Source of the DNA: Zygnema cylindricum
Taxonomy: Eukaryota; Streptophyta; Zygnematophyceae; Zygnematales; Zygnemataceae
DNA length: 24,811 nt
Reading direction: 5' to 3'
Assembly (NCBI GenBank): GCA_037447655.1
Contig: JBBHKE010003476.1
Span: 39,797 to 64,607 of the forward strand
The notes under the pieces were generated by a model, which worked only from the letters and a program-made list of their open reading frames with translations, searched no databases and was not told the DNA's origin. The position numbers and the translations under genes are program-made. Shown here piece by piece: positions 7,887 to 17,900 of the stretch. The first letter of the stretch is position 1. Each line of letters opens with the position of its first letter.

Positions 7887-8097
7887 GTTCTGTTAAGGCG
7901 GTCCACCTTCTAAATAATCGTACTTATTAGATTGACGGGTGCGAATTTTGTGTATGTAAAGAAAATAAGCGACGATGTGTTTGTAAAATGCTAGATTATC
8001 ACCGTACCGAAATAGATAAAATAACTTTGGTTTATATTTTTTTATATGATTCTCTACGCAAACAAATGAACAATATAGAATCAGCAACATTGTACAA
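7887..8097. other. Intergenic, no feature seen
   Basis: AT-rich spacer between the end of the LTR fragment and a terminal-inverted-repeat element. No coding frame of note. Confidence 0.4.
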
Positions 8098-8376
8098 ACC
8101 ATAGTTCAAAAGTAGGCGTTTTTATGGTAGGCCTTTGGTCGGCGCCTTTATCGTAAGTTGTGTTATGGGCTTTTCATGTGATCTTCTTAGATCGCTCCTT
8201 TGATCGGCGACCGTCTGATCGTCCAAATCTGACGGTGTAAATAAAAAATTTGGTCCGAATGTTTTTATTGGTCCAAATAGGTCCGAATACAATACGGGTC
8301 TTAAGGTCATATTGTATGTTTTGGATACAATGGGCATATTGTATGGGCCTACTTTCACCTACTTTTGGACTATGGT
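8098..8376. mobile_element. MITE-like element with ~20-bp inverted ends
   Basis: The left end ACCATAGTTCAAAAGTAGGC is matched by the inverse complement of the right end (ACCATAGTCCAAAAGTAGGT), 18 of 20 positions. The element is 279 bp with no coding capacity. If the TA within the ends is the target duplication, the element proper is 8104-8370, which would suit Tc1/mariner. The outer match ACCA/TGGT leaves this open. Confidence 0.7.
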
Positions 8377-8395
8377 AGAAACTACAAGTACTGTA

Positions 8396-8861
8396 GTGTT
8401 GCATATTGGCAAGGTTTTGTCGATAATCGATATGTACCTTTTTGCTGGCTTGCCGTTTTCCAATATATCGGCATGATATATTGACACTGGTTTTATTGCC
8501 GATAAAACACCGAAAATATCAGTTTTTTATCGCAATGACACATGTACCGATAATTATCGCCGATAATTGTACGGTTTTTATCGTAGAATTGTACGGTTTA
8601 TTCCGTCGTACTGAACCGTCGTTATTCCGTTACACAGTACGGAACATATTGTTACACATGGTATGCCACGTTATATAAAGTGAAAAATATAATACAGTAT
8701 ATTAAGAAGTACTATTATATAACGTACTAAGTTTTTTCCACTTATCGCCGATAAGGAATTTGTTGGTCTCTGAGCGATATATCGGAATCCCTGACCGTTC
8801 GATAGCCGATAACTATCGGTATTGGTGTTATCGTGATAAATTTATTGCCGATACACAACAA
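8396..8861. mobile_element. MITE copy 1, TA-flanked, TATCG-rich
   Basis: Flanked by TA at 8394-8395 and 8862-8863. The ends are GTGTTGCATATTGGCAAGG and, inverted, TTGTTGTGTATCGGCA. A second copy of the same family lies at 9282-9692. The interior is packed with CGATA/TATCG motifs. TA flanks and short inverted ends point to a non-autonomous Tc1/mariner-type element. The last base of the right end has changed. Confidence 0.8.
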
Positions 8862-8863
8862 TA

Positions 8864-9281
8864 GTATAAACATTTACAATCCTCATGAAAAAATACACAA
8901 CCCATCGTTTTTAGTGTTACACCGCCCATCGTTATTAGAGTTAACAAAACTAATTTGGTCGCGACTTTTTTGGCTATGAATCATAAAATACTGTTAACAA
9001 CACTATTTAAGAAAGTTGACTAAAGCTTGCCGCATCTCTTTGCTTTAAGATAAAATTGTAATTTATCATAAATAAAATATAAAAGCTAATAACGATGGGC
9101 AATGTACTTTTAACGCAACCTTTTTTGGCCCAACATCATATATTACAATAGTGTTTTCAACATTAAGAAGAAGATTTTATTTTAAAATAAGAGATAGTTA
9201 AACAATTAAAACATGATCGCAACAAAAAAAAATGATAACCAGTAAAAGTAAAAGACGAAAATCCCTAAGGACTAAAAACTA
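8864..9281. other. Spacer between MITE copies with an internal inverted repeat
   Basis: It holds a perfect 15-bp inverted repeat (GCCCATCGTTATTAG at 8924-8938 and its complement at 9086-9100) bounding 177 bp, possibly another tiny MITE. A further partial CCCATCG copy lies near 8901. There is no clear target duplication and no coding frame. Confidence 0.55.
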
Positions 9282-9692
9282 GTGTTGCGTATCGGCAAGG
9301 TTTTGTCAATAATCGATATGTACATTTTTTTGGCTTGCCGATAATTGATATATTGGCACGATATATCGAAACTCGTGTTATCGCCGAGAAACAACCGATA
9401 ATATCGTTTTTCTATCACTATAAAACACCGCTACCGATGACTATCTCGATAATTGTATGGTTCGTTTCGTACAATTCTACATTTTGTTTTGTACAATTAT
9501 ACAGTTTATTCCGTCGTACTGAACCCCCGTTATTCAATTACACCGAATACATAACAAGTTTTTTTTTTCCAATTATAGCCGATAAGGAATTTGTTGGTCT
9601 CGGAGCGATATATCGGGACCCTTGACCGTTCGATAATCGATAACTATTCGTATCGGTGTTATCGCGATAAATTTCGTGCCGATACACAACAC
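9282..9692. mobile_element. MITE copy 2, TA-flanked, TATCG-rich
   Basis: Flanked by TA at 9280-9281 and 9693-9694. The ends GTGTTGCGTATCGGCA and, inverted, GTGTTGTGTATCGGCA differ at one position in 16. It shares long blocks with copy 1, such as TTCCGTCGTACTGAAC and GATAAGGAATTTGTTGGTCT, but lacks about 55 bp. No coding capacity. The copies share one orientation and lie about 420 bp apart. Confidence 0.82.
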
Positions 9693-9837
9693 TACTAAAA
9701 ACACTATAAGTGTTAAACAACATTAAGAGCTTAAAAGTGAAACTTATTGGAATAATAAAGAAATCAAATACCAAACTACACGATCATTAAAAAGTACTTT
9801 AAGCATTGGTTACGAGGGGGGAAAGGGGTTGTAAAGG
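9693..9837. other. Intergenic, no feature seen
   Basis: Short AT-rich spacer between MITE copy 2 and the decayed coding region. Confidence 0.4.
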
Positions 9838-10842
9838 TTAAAATTACGATTTGGACGAGAGACTTCCGTAGTGGGCGGCTAATTTTGTCACGCATGGCGG
9901 AAAAAATCAAGGCAATCGACTATGCTCAAGTTGTGCAAAAGATCTTTGGCGAAATTCAAAAATAAACTTTCACCAACAATTGTTTTTAAAATAACTTAGT
10001 CTCGAAACCAATAGGCATAAAAGCGAGGTGCGTACGGGGTTGACAAAGTCCCCTCGTATCAAAGCGGAGGCCTTATTTCTTATTTCGACAATGCCGCAAA
10101 ATTTCATGTTTTCGATTGAGAATTGTCGCAAGATGCGTCATTTGGGAAGAAAGGGTTTTTCATCGAAATTTTTAAATAAACGAATGCAAAGGAAAAAAGG
10201 TAGGTTATTGACAAGATTTGCACAAATGGCGACAAAGGAAAGGGAGCAAACTGTTGGGTGGACAAGTGGGGCAGTCCCAATGTTGCTTATTCGGGATAAA
10301 GACATCGCATGCGTGTTTGAAATATAGTTTCATAAAAACCTTTCCCCGCTTGTATTGAAAAAAGATGTGCCCAATGAACTCCGGACAAAATACTTAAGCA
10401 AAGGGGTCGGTACGTCTATTTACGAGTACCAAAATTACACGGATGTGCAATGTTTTTGAAAATATGGCTTCTTAAGAATTTTGAAGGATTATACCACTGT
10501 CGACCCCATAACCAAGTTTTTGTTGTATCAGGATGATTCAAAATATCATATTCATTTTCTATGATGGGTTACAATATCAATAGGAGATGAATATGATAAT
10601 ATTGTCGCAGGAGTTCCGTTCATACCTAAACTAATCCTCGTTGCTTCCATCGTTCTTAAGCAAGAGAATTTGCAAATGGAGAACAATGAACCAAAAAAAA
10701 TGTTTAGGGAATCCTCAATTATGTATTGTTTTTTACTACGCGTGGCTAGCTCGAAATAAGTTTTATGAAGAGTCGGAGCACGTGCGGTGGGCCTTACGCA
10801 ACAACTTTGGGTGGATGCCTAGAAAGCAAGGATTACATTAAG
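9838..10842 (+). pseudogene. Unrecognised decayed coding region
   Basis: A ~40-codon open piece at 9838-9964 (containing MAEKIKAIDYAQVVQKIFGE) is followed, from 9995, by a single frame that runs to about 10750. It is broken only by in-frame TAG (10325), TGA (about 10456) and TGA (about 10561). Basic N-terminal residues (KKMR-like and RKKGR) precede an acidic, aromatic C-terminal half containing YLSKGVGTSIYEYQNYTDV and a following KFLLYQDDSKYHIHFL. So few stops over ~750 bp in one frame suggests recently lost coding function. I do not recognise the family. A transposase or a retroelement accessory protein are both possible. No promoter or start could be chosen. Confidence 0.45.
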
Positions 10843-12754
10843 CCCTTTCCACCTTTTTCGGGGCCTTTGCCACGATGGTGGGGATCAAGGGTCTGAAGTG
10901 ACCGCTACAAGGGGGAATCAATAATTAGATATCGGAGAACAAAGGCCTCAACCAAAGTAACCATGCATGGATTTTAGAGAAGACTTCAAGATGTTTTTAT
11001 TCAATAGTATTGCCCCCCACACATGGGGTGGGGTTGGATCTGAAACGTACAACACCAAATATTCGGCCTCCATTTAGTCAATTATCTCCACGATCTGAAA
11101 AATATCAATCAAATGATACATTCAACATTATTAATTAAAATAAATATATGCCAAATCCGTGAAGGAAAAACGAAAGGGAATTAGAGCCTCCGAAAAAAAA
11201 AGATATGCCAATAGGGTGGGATGTTCAAACTCTAAACATAAAGAAATCATACCATTGGATGAGCCATATGTTGTTCTAAACATGACAGTTATAAAGACAC
11301 GCCATTTTGTGAGACTTGCCTTGGACATCACGGAAGCCTTGGTAAATTCTCTTAAGATGGATGTAAAAGAATCCTTATCTATCATTTTAGCCAAAAGGTG
11401 TGGATATAGATGAAAAACGTGACCCACGACCCCTTATGCATTATGGATGTAAAATCTCACAACATGGACTTGGAAGAACCCTTAAAGGTTATTTTAGCCA
11501 AACAAAATCCAATGTGGGGTGATATGCATATAAGGGGTGGATATAAATGATACAATTAACCATTAGCCCAATGCACACTAGAGAGAATATACCTTACTAC
11601 CTCAAACTGAATTTGTGGAACGTATATACACCGTGAATCGTAATTAGTTTAAAGAAATAATCAATGTATAAAAATGATTAGTGTTAGTAACTCTAATTTG
11701 GATTTTTTCGTTTACTCAAAAAATAAATTTACTCTAATTTATCAATTACTATAATTTGAGTTTTACTCCGTAATGCCTATCCACGCTGAATATCTTTACA
11801 ATAACTTAGGTACACGTACAGAATCTGACAAACCGTACATTTTCGCGTCATTATGACGTTTGCATTAGGCGGTTTGTGATAACGCAATTACATGATAACA
11901 CCCTGTATTAAATATTTATTTGTACGTTTTTGCTTAATAAAGTACAATTTTGCACGGTCATTCACTAATCGTACGCCACACTATTTAAAACGACACTATA
12001 TTAGAGTTGTTAACGCGAAATTCAAAATTACCCTAAATAATGTAAAGAAAAATTTAGAGTTATTTACTAAATTTGAGGTGTTAGGGTCAAAATTTGGGTT
12101 GACGAAATTAGCGTTAATAACGCTAATTACGATTCACGATGTAGTATACCCAATCATCACCGACGACATAAGTATCCTGGAACTGTAGGTCTACGATTTA
12201 GTGCATACAATCAACCCCGTTTGTCTACCTCTAACTAAAAAACTATTGTAGGCTATTAATTAATTTACGTTAAACAATACTCCTTTTGGGGAGTTTACAC
12301 CGACTAAAGGTCTTATACTCAACAAATGTTGCCGTGTCATGTGGTCCCACATGAAGATTTTGTTCTGGTTAAATCGGTAAGATTATTTCATCCGACGTCG
12401 TAGTATGTCGTCACCGTACAAGTTCACTCCGTTTCCTCGCTCATAATCGCATCCGTTGATTGAACACTCATTTCTTTACGAATTCCGATGCGAGTCACAT
12501 TTTGGCGCGCCCTGGTTTGAGACAAATGTTACTAGTTCGTACATAACATTGTGTCTTTCGTCAATATAACCTTTATCGCATAGATGTCTCATTCGCATGA
12601 AACGCACGCCTTTCTACTTTTACTTTTTGGTTTTTTCGCACCTACTTTTCCGCCCCCTTTACTCTACAGATAGGGTTTTACATTCATTTGAACCCCTCAT
12701 ATTCTTGGATTTCTTTTTAATCGCTCCCGTCTGATTCAGCGTTATTTCTCCTTT
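10843..12754. other. Long gene-poor stretch with weak repeats
   Basis: No convincing gene. The stretch has an imperfect repeat of an ATTTTAGCCAAA...GTGGATATA segment (about 11380-11411 and 11490-11550), and an 8-bp inverted repeat around a 13-bp palindrome CGTCATTATGACG (11828-11877). A palindrome TCATGTGG-TC-CCACATGA lies at 12337-12354. A 98-codon open stretch at 11892-12188 is AT-rich and looks like chance. Confidence 0.5.
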
Positions 12755-13123
12755 TCCTTTATTTGTCATTTTCCCTTTCAATTTGTTACTGGCCTTCCCA
12801 TCTGACCACTCCACCATCATCATTTCTTTTTCCCGTTGCGGCCACTTTCTTTTTCTTAGAAATCCCTTCTTCCTGCAACCTGTTGTGTCTCCTTTGGCCT
12901 TGGGCCCCTATTCGTGGAGTGTGGACATCTTGGTGGAGGACACCCTGGTGGCAGTTTCAAATCTTCCACCTTACTGGTGCGCCTGATATCCAGTGAGCGT
13001 ACCACACCAAAGTAGCTTCTCACAACAAGAGAACCAAACCAACAGAAAAACTTAAGACAAATACAAACCAAAAAACAAAAGGACGGAAAAAAAAACAACC
13101 ACCACCACAAAAACACACACGGG
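12755..13123. other. Unassigned sequence upstream of the LINE-like RT
   Basis: Pyrimidine-rich (12755-12860), then a short stretch with protein-like reading (GPYSWSVDILVEDT), then an A-rich, C-containing run (13020-13115). It may be the decayed 5' part of the RT element, but I see no motif to prove it. Confidence 0.3.
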
Positions 13124-13945
13124 ATGTGGGTTAAGGATTTCCACTTTTATTGGGGCGTTTCTAGTTTTTTTCGCCTTTTCTTGATATTTCCCTCCAGAAA
13201 ATCCATCCTAGGTTTTGATTTACTGTTTAAGGTGGCTTCTCAATTGGCTGAAGGAAATGTGCCACGCACTATAGTACTCCTTTTGGGTGCAGCACGTCTT
13301 GATGCTGTTGTTCGACCTATTGTTGTGAGGGAGGTCTTGTAACGTCTAGTGGCTCGATCAATGTGTGTACAACTTCAAGGGGAGTTCCACGATTATTTTT
13401 CCCCTCATCAATTTGGTGTGGCTACACGGGGGTGCTGTGAGGGAATCGTCCATAGTTTACGTGCGACACTGGACCTACACCTAGATTGAGTTGTTCTCCA
13501 AGTTGACATCGCTAATGCTTTTAACACCATTGATCATGACGCCATCTTTTGCGAGTTGGAACACGCCCCCCCTCCCATCAACTGACTCTTTTTTTTTTGT
13601 TCACACCTTTTACTCTTCGCCTAACTCTTTTATTTACTCCTTTGGTGGCCTATTGGGAGATGTTGCAACTTTGGACTACGACCCTTTGGGAGCCCTTTTA
13701 TTTTCTCTGGCCCACTTACAAGCCTTGCGAGCATCTATTACCACTTTCTCGAGTCGTTTGTTCTTTTCAGTGGCGGATGGCACGCATATTATCAGTCCGC
13801 CAAACTAGGTGGTTTTTGTCTTCCGCTATTTTATTGAGCAACTTTTAAGCATAGGCTTGTAAGTCAAAGTCCTTAAATGTGTTGCGTGGTCACCTATTAG
13901 TCTACCTCCAAATTTCCCTCTTCCCACAAGCTTTCGTGTTTGTAC
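13124..13945 (+). pseudogene. LINE-like reverse transcriptase, 5' part (split by the young copia)
   Basis: The translation shows RT landmarks in order. VASQLAEGNVPRTIVLLLG and RPIVVREVL come first, then HQFGVATRGCCEGIVHSLR. Motif A is VDIANAFNTID (13502 on). A motif B remnant DPLGALLFSLAHL follows, then motif C as VADGTHI (13770 on) where an active enzyme would have ADD. KCVAWSPISLPPNFPLP leads into the thumb. Stops at 13340, 13487, 13583, 13806 and about 13859, plus a frameshift near 13590, make it dead. The frame stops at the TGTAC target duplication and resumes at 20359. Family assignment as a non-LTR-type RT is from remembered relatives. Confidence 0.8.
13941..13945 (+). repeat. Target site duplication TGTAC, left copy
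   Basis: TGTAC stands directly before the LTR start TGCAATTCTG and again at 20354-20358 after its end CAACA. Confidence 0.95.
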
Positions 13946-14978
13946 TGCAATTCTGTGTCCTCCATTGGACTACAGAATACAGGAAGCCTCTAGATAGTAT
14001 TTAACTAACCCACTTCAAGCCACAACCACTACTGCCCAAGAAGGCAAACTGACAATTTGACTGCACCCCTGTGTAGCCTGGACTCCCCTGAGTCCGTAGA
14101 AAAAAGAATCACTGAAAAAGGCCAACCAGGCGATTAGTTATGAGGCAGTAAAAATGCCAATTTGTACAAACTCTCAAAGGGAGAGGTGACCACCTACCAA
14201 AATTTTCTAAGTCCTGATTCTCTCTAATAACTCCTATCTACTGAAGTACGGACCAATCAGATTACTGTATCGTACACAAAAGTACTACTGCCGATGTACC
14301 TTTTGTACGGCCTATGTACGACAAGGCTATTAAGTGGACGCGTGTCCGCTTTTCACTCGTCCGTACGTTCCTCGGAATTCCTATGACCGAATGTCATCTC
14401 TCCACGTGGCTCCAGGTTATGCCACGTCACAAATCGCCAAAGTGACCACTCCGGGATTTCGGCGATGATGTGCGCCGTTGGATTTTATGCGAAACGCAAT
14501 CTTAGCCGTAATAAATACTTGCGCGATATTTGTTCCGATGTCGAAATAAAATGCGCGGTATCCGTTTTGAATTAGCGTCGTACGACGTACTATATAAAAC
14601 TGAATCTATGTGCGTCGTACACAGTTCTAGTTAAATGGATTTAATTCTTCCTAACTAAATATATATCTATCACATACCATAGCAATTAGCATTGGTCCTA
14701 GTCTATTAGGATAAAGCTTACCGCTACCGGTCAACTTGACGAACCGTAGGTACCCGGGATCAAATCTCTCGTCGTCAAGTATAGTTTTAGTAACCTACTA
14801 AAAATAGCTGTCTGTTGAACTAAAGGCAGCCATGGATCAACCTCTCTCTCTTACCTTCAGTGACTACAACAAGTATGGGAGCTAGAGAGCGAGGTGGAGG
14901 CAGGCTGTCCGTCCTTTTTCCTTTTATTAAAACATATTTAAACCTAGAAAATACTATAGAAATCTATAGATTTCAACA
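13946..14978 (-). repeat. 3' LTR of young copia
   Basis: This 1033-bp LTR in minus orientation starts TGTTGAAATC (14978) and ends GAATTGCA (13946). U3 contains a tRNA T-arm-like CCCGGGATCAAATC (14753-14766), two G-box-type sites (14402-14429) and six GTAC motifs (14246-14319). The likely core promoter is weak: TTGTACAAATTGG occupies the place where related LTRs have a TATA box. Two R/U5 hairpins lie at 14061-14076 and 14080-14095. A TATATAAAA at 14591-14599 faces the antisense direction. Confidence 0.96.
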
Positions 14979-14991
14979 CTCCCCTTATTTT
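14979..14991 (-). promoter_or_regulatory. Polypurine tract of young copia
   Basis: In sense the bases before the 3' LTR read AAAATAAGGGGAG, purines with one T. The tract primes plus-strand DNA synthesis in LTR elements. It lies between the stop codon (14992-14994) and the LTR start. Element B has a similar AAATAAGAGGAG beside its LTR. Confidence 0.88.
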
Positions 14992-17900
14992 CTAGTCTAA
15001 TTTTAATTTTTCTTTCAACCCACATTTTTCCCGACAATATTTTAGTTTAGGAGAGGGCACAGGTTTGGTCATCATGTCAGCCACCATTTCTTCATCAGGT
15101 CTATACACGAGATTTAAAATTTTGTTTTCAACTTTTTCTCTTACGAAGCTTAATCTTATGTCCATATGTTTTGCTTTGAAATGATGTTTTGGATTGGCTG
15201 CGATTGGGATTGCAGCTTGATTATCGCAAAAGATTTCATGCACTCCCTCCTTCATATATCCCAGTTCTTGCAATAATGACTTCACCCACATTAGTTCTTT
15301 CACAGCAGAACAAGACGCCATATACTCAGCCTCCATAGTAGACTGAGCAACCACCTTTTGTTGCTTACTGCTCCAACAGCAAGCACCTTCCCCAACATAC
15401 AACACATACCCAGAAGTGCATCGTCTCATAGGTGCGTCCCCATAACTGGCATCACTCCAAGTAGTGATGTCAGTGTGCTCCCCTCCCAAATGCAACCATA
15501 ACTCTCTAGTTCCCACCAGATATCTCATGACTCTCTTGGCTGCCTCCCAATCCCTCTTCCTAGGATCATTAAGACTCCTACTGAGTACACCAACTGCCGC
15601 CGCTATGTCCGGCCTGGTACAGTTCATAAAATAGATTAAGCTTCCTACGACCTGTCTATAAGGGATAGACTTCATGAATTCTCTTTCCTCTGGACTCATC
15701 TGATCGTCTAAGATCATCACTCCTCCTTCTACACTCCCATCACTTCCTTTTTTCAAGTCCATGGGAGTGGTACAACTGTTAGCATTTTCCATCTGGAATT
15801 TCTCAAGCATATTACCTATTGCTTCTTTCTGAGTAAGTCTGATAATCTTCTTCCCCCTATCTCTTTCCATTTGGATCCCCAAAATATATTTTGCCTCCCC
15901 TAAATCCTTCATATCAAATCTGCCCCTAAGATCTTTCTTTAGCCTATTGATATTCTCTAAAGACTTACTTAACACAAGCAGATCATCCACATAAATTGCA
16001 ATAAAAATGACACCATTCTCATCTTCAAACATATAGATAGAATGATCAGAGCTGATCCGGATGTATCCCAGATCGGTGAGAAACTCATCTAGTTTCTTAT
16101 TCCACTGTCGGGGAGCCTGTTTCAGTCCATATAAGGACTTTATGAGCCTGCACACTTTGCTCTCTTCTCCTTCTTCCACAAACCCCTCGGGTTGCCTCAT
16201 AAAAATTTCTTCCTCTAACTCACCATTAAGAAAAGCAGTCTTAATATCCATCTGGTGAATTTCCATGTCTTCCGCTGCGGCCAGACTGAGGAGAATCCTT
16301 ACTGATGGGAACCGAACAACTGGAGCAAAGGTCTCCTCATAGTCAATCCCCTCTTTTTGGGTGAACCCCTTCGCTACCAATCGAGCCTTATACCTCTCAA
16401 TTGTATTATCTGGGTTCAGTTTTAGTTTAAATACCCATTTACATCCAATAGGTTTTCTGTCTGGAGGGCAATCCGCTAGTTCCCAAGTATTTGCTTCCAT
16501 GATAGAAGCCATCTCATCATTTATGGCCCTAATCCATCTTTCTTTCTCTGGACTATTCACTGCCTCTAAGTAAGACTGAGGCTCATCTGGGTGAGATAGC
16601 TTAGTTACCTTATGGGCAGCTTGTTTTTCCTGTATCCTTTTGCTGCTCCTTCTTCCTCCCTCAAACTCCGAAGCTGGAATGGATGGAAGTCTTGGATTTC
16701 TTCTCACTGTCTCATCGGCTCCCCTGTCCATAAAAACCGTATCTTGTCCCGCTTCTTCCATCTCCTCGAAGTCCATAGGAGTATGTGAGGTTTCCGGTGA
16801 GTCTCCTATATCTTCGATCTCCCCTGAGTCTGTAATCACAGTTTCACTCATGTCTTTTTCGGGAACGACTGAGTTCTCCTCATTTTCGGACTCAAATCTG
16901 ATCCTTATCCTTTTTGTATATTTGAAGGGGTCAAATGACTTCCCTTCATCCATGACAACTAAGTGTTTGACCAGAATGATATCTTTCTTTGCTAAGTCAT
17001 AGACTCTATATCCCTTAACATCCTCATCATATCCCACAAAGTATCCAGGTTTTCCCTTAGCATCTAGTTTCCAGTTTTTCCTATCCGTATCAAGACTGTA
17101 AACTTGGCTACCAAATACTTTAAGGTGTGAGATATCTGGTTTCCTTCCAACCCATCTCTCATAAGGTGTCACTCCCTTTACAGCTGAGGTAAGGACTCTA
17201 TTTTTAATATAGTTTGCACAGTTCATTGCTTCTGCCCAAAATCTCTTTCCTAGTTTCTTGTCTGCCAACATACTGCATGCACTATCTCCTAGTGTTCGAT
17301 TCAACCTCTCAGCTACCCCATTTTGTTCCGGGTTATATGGTACAGTTTTCTGGTGCTGCACTCCCTCATCTCTCAAATATTCCTCAAACTCGTTAGAGGT
17401 ATATTCCCCCCCATTATCACTCCTTATCCTCTTAATGGGGGTTTCATGCAACTTCTCACTCCAAGCTTTATATTCTTTGAAGTAAGTTGATGCTTCAGAC
17501 TTATTTTTCAGAAAGTAGACTCTAGAGTATCTAGACCAATCATTAGTTATTGTCATCATAAATCTTTTTCCTCCAACCGAAGGTACTTTTGCAGGTCCCC
17601 AAATATCTGTGTGGACCAAATCTAACACTTTCTCACCTCTATATGTGGCGGCTTTGGGAAAGGGAAGTCTGTGAGCCTTACCTTGAGCACAACCACTACA
17701 ATCATCCATCATTTCATTATCCCCAAACTGAATGCCATCTACTACCCCAAGCTTTTTCATTTCCCTTAACCTATCAAAATGTACATGCCCCAACCGCTTA
17801 TGCCAAATCATCATCTTAGGGACACCAACATAGTAAGCATTCTTCTTTTCATTACTCAAGTTAAGCCTAAACATTCCTTGGCTACCCTTATCTGCTGTGA

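Noticed and set aside
11892-12188. 98-codon open frame
   Set aside because: AT-rich, low-complexity translation with no motif, no neighbour support and no homology to anything else in the window.
12290-12700. Possible further degenerate LTR (shares GTGGTCCCA with 7300-7368)
   Set aside because: The resemblance is limited to short words. I found no TG...CA edges and no target duplication.
12763-12996. Two overlapping open frames with a hydrophobic start resembling a signal peptide
   Set aside because: The hydrophobicity comes from a pyrimidine-rich stretch, neither frame has a recognisable domain, and both end before the RT begins.
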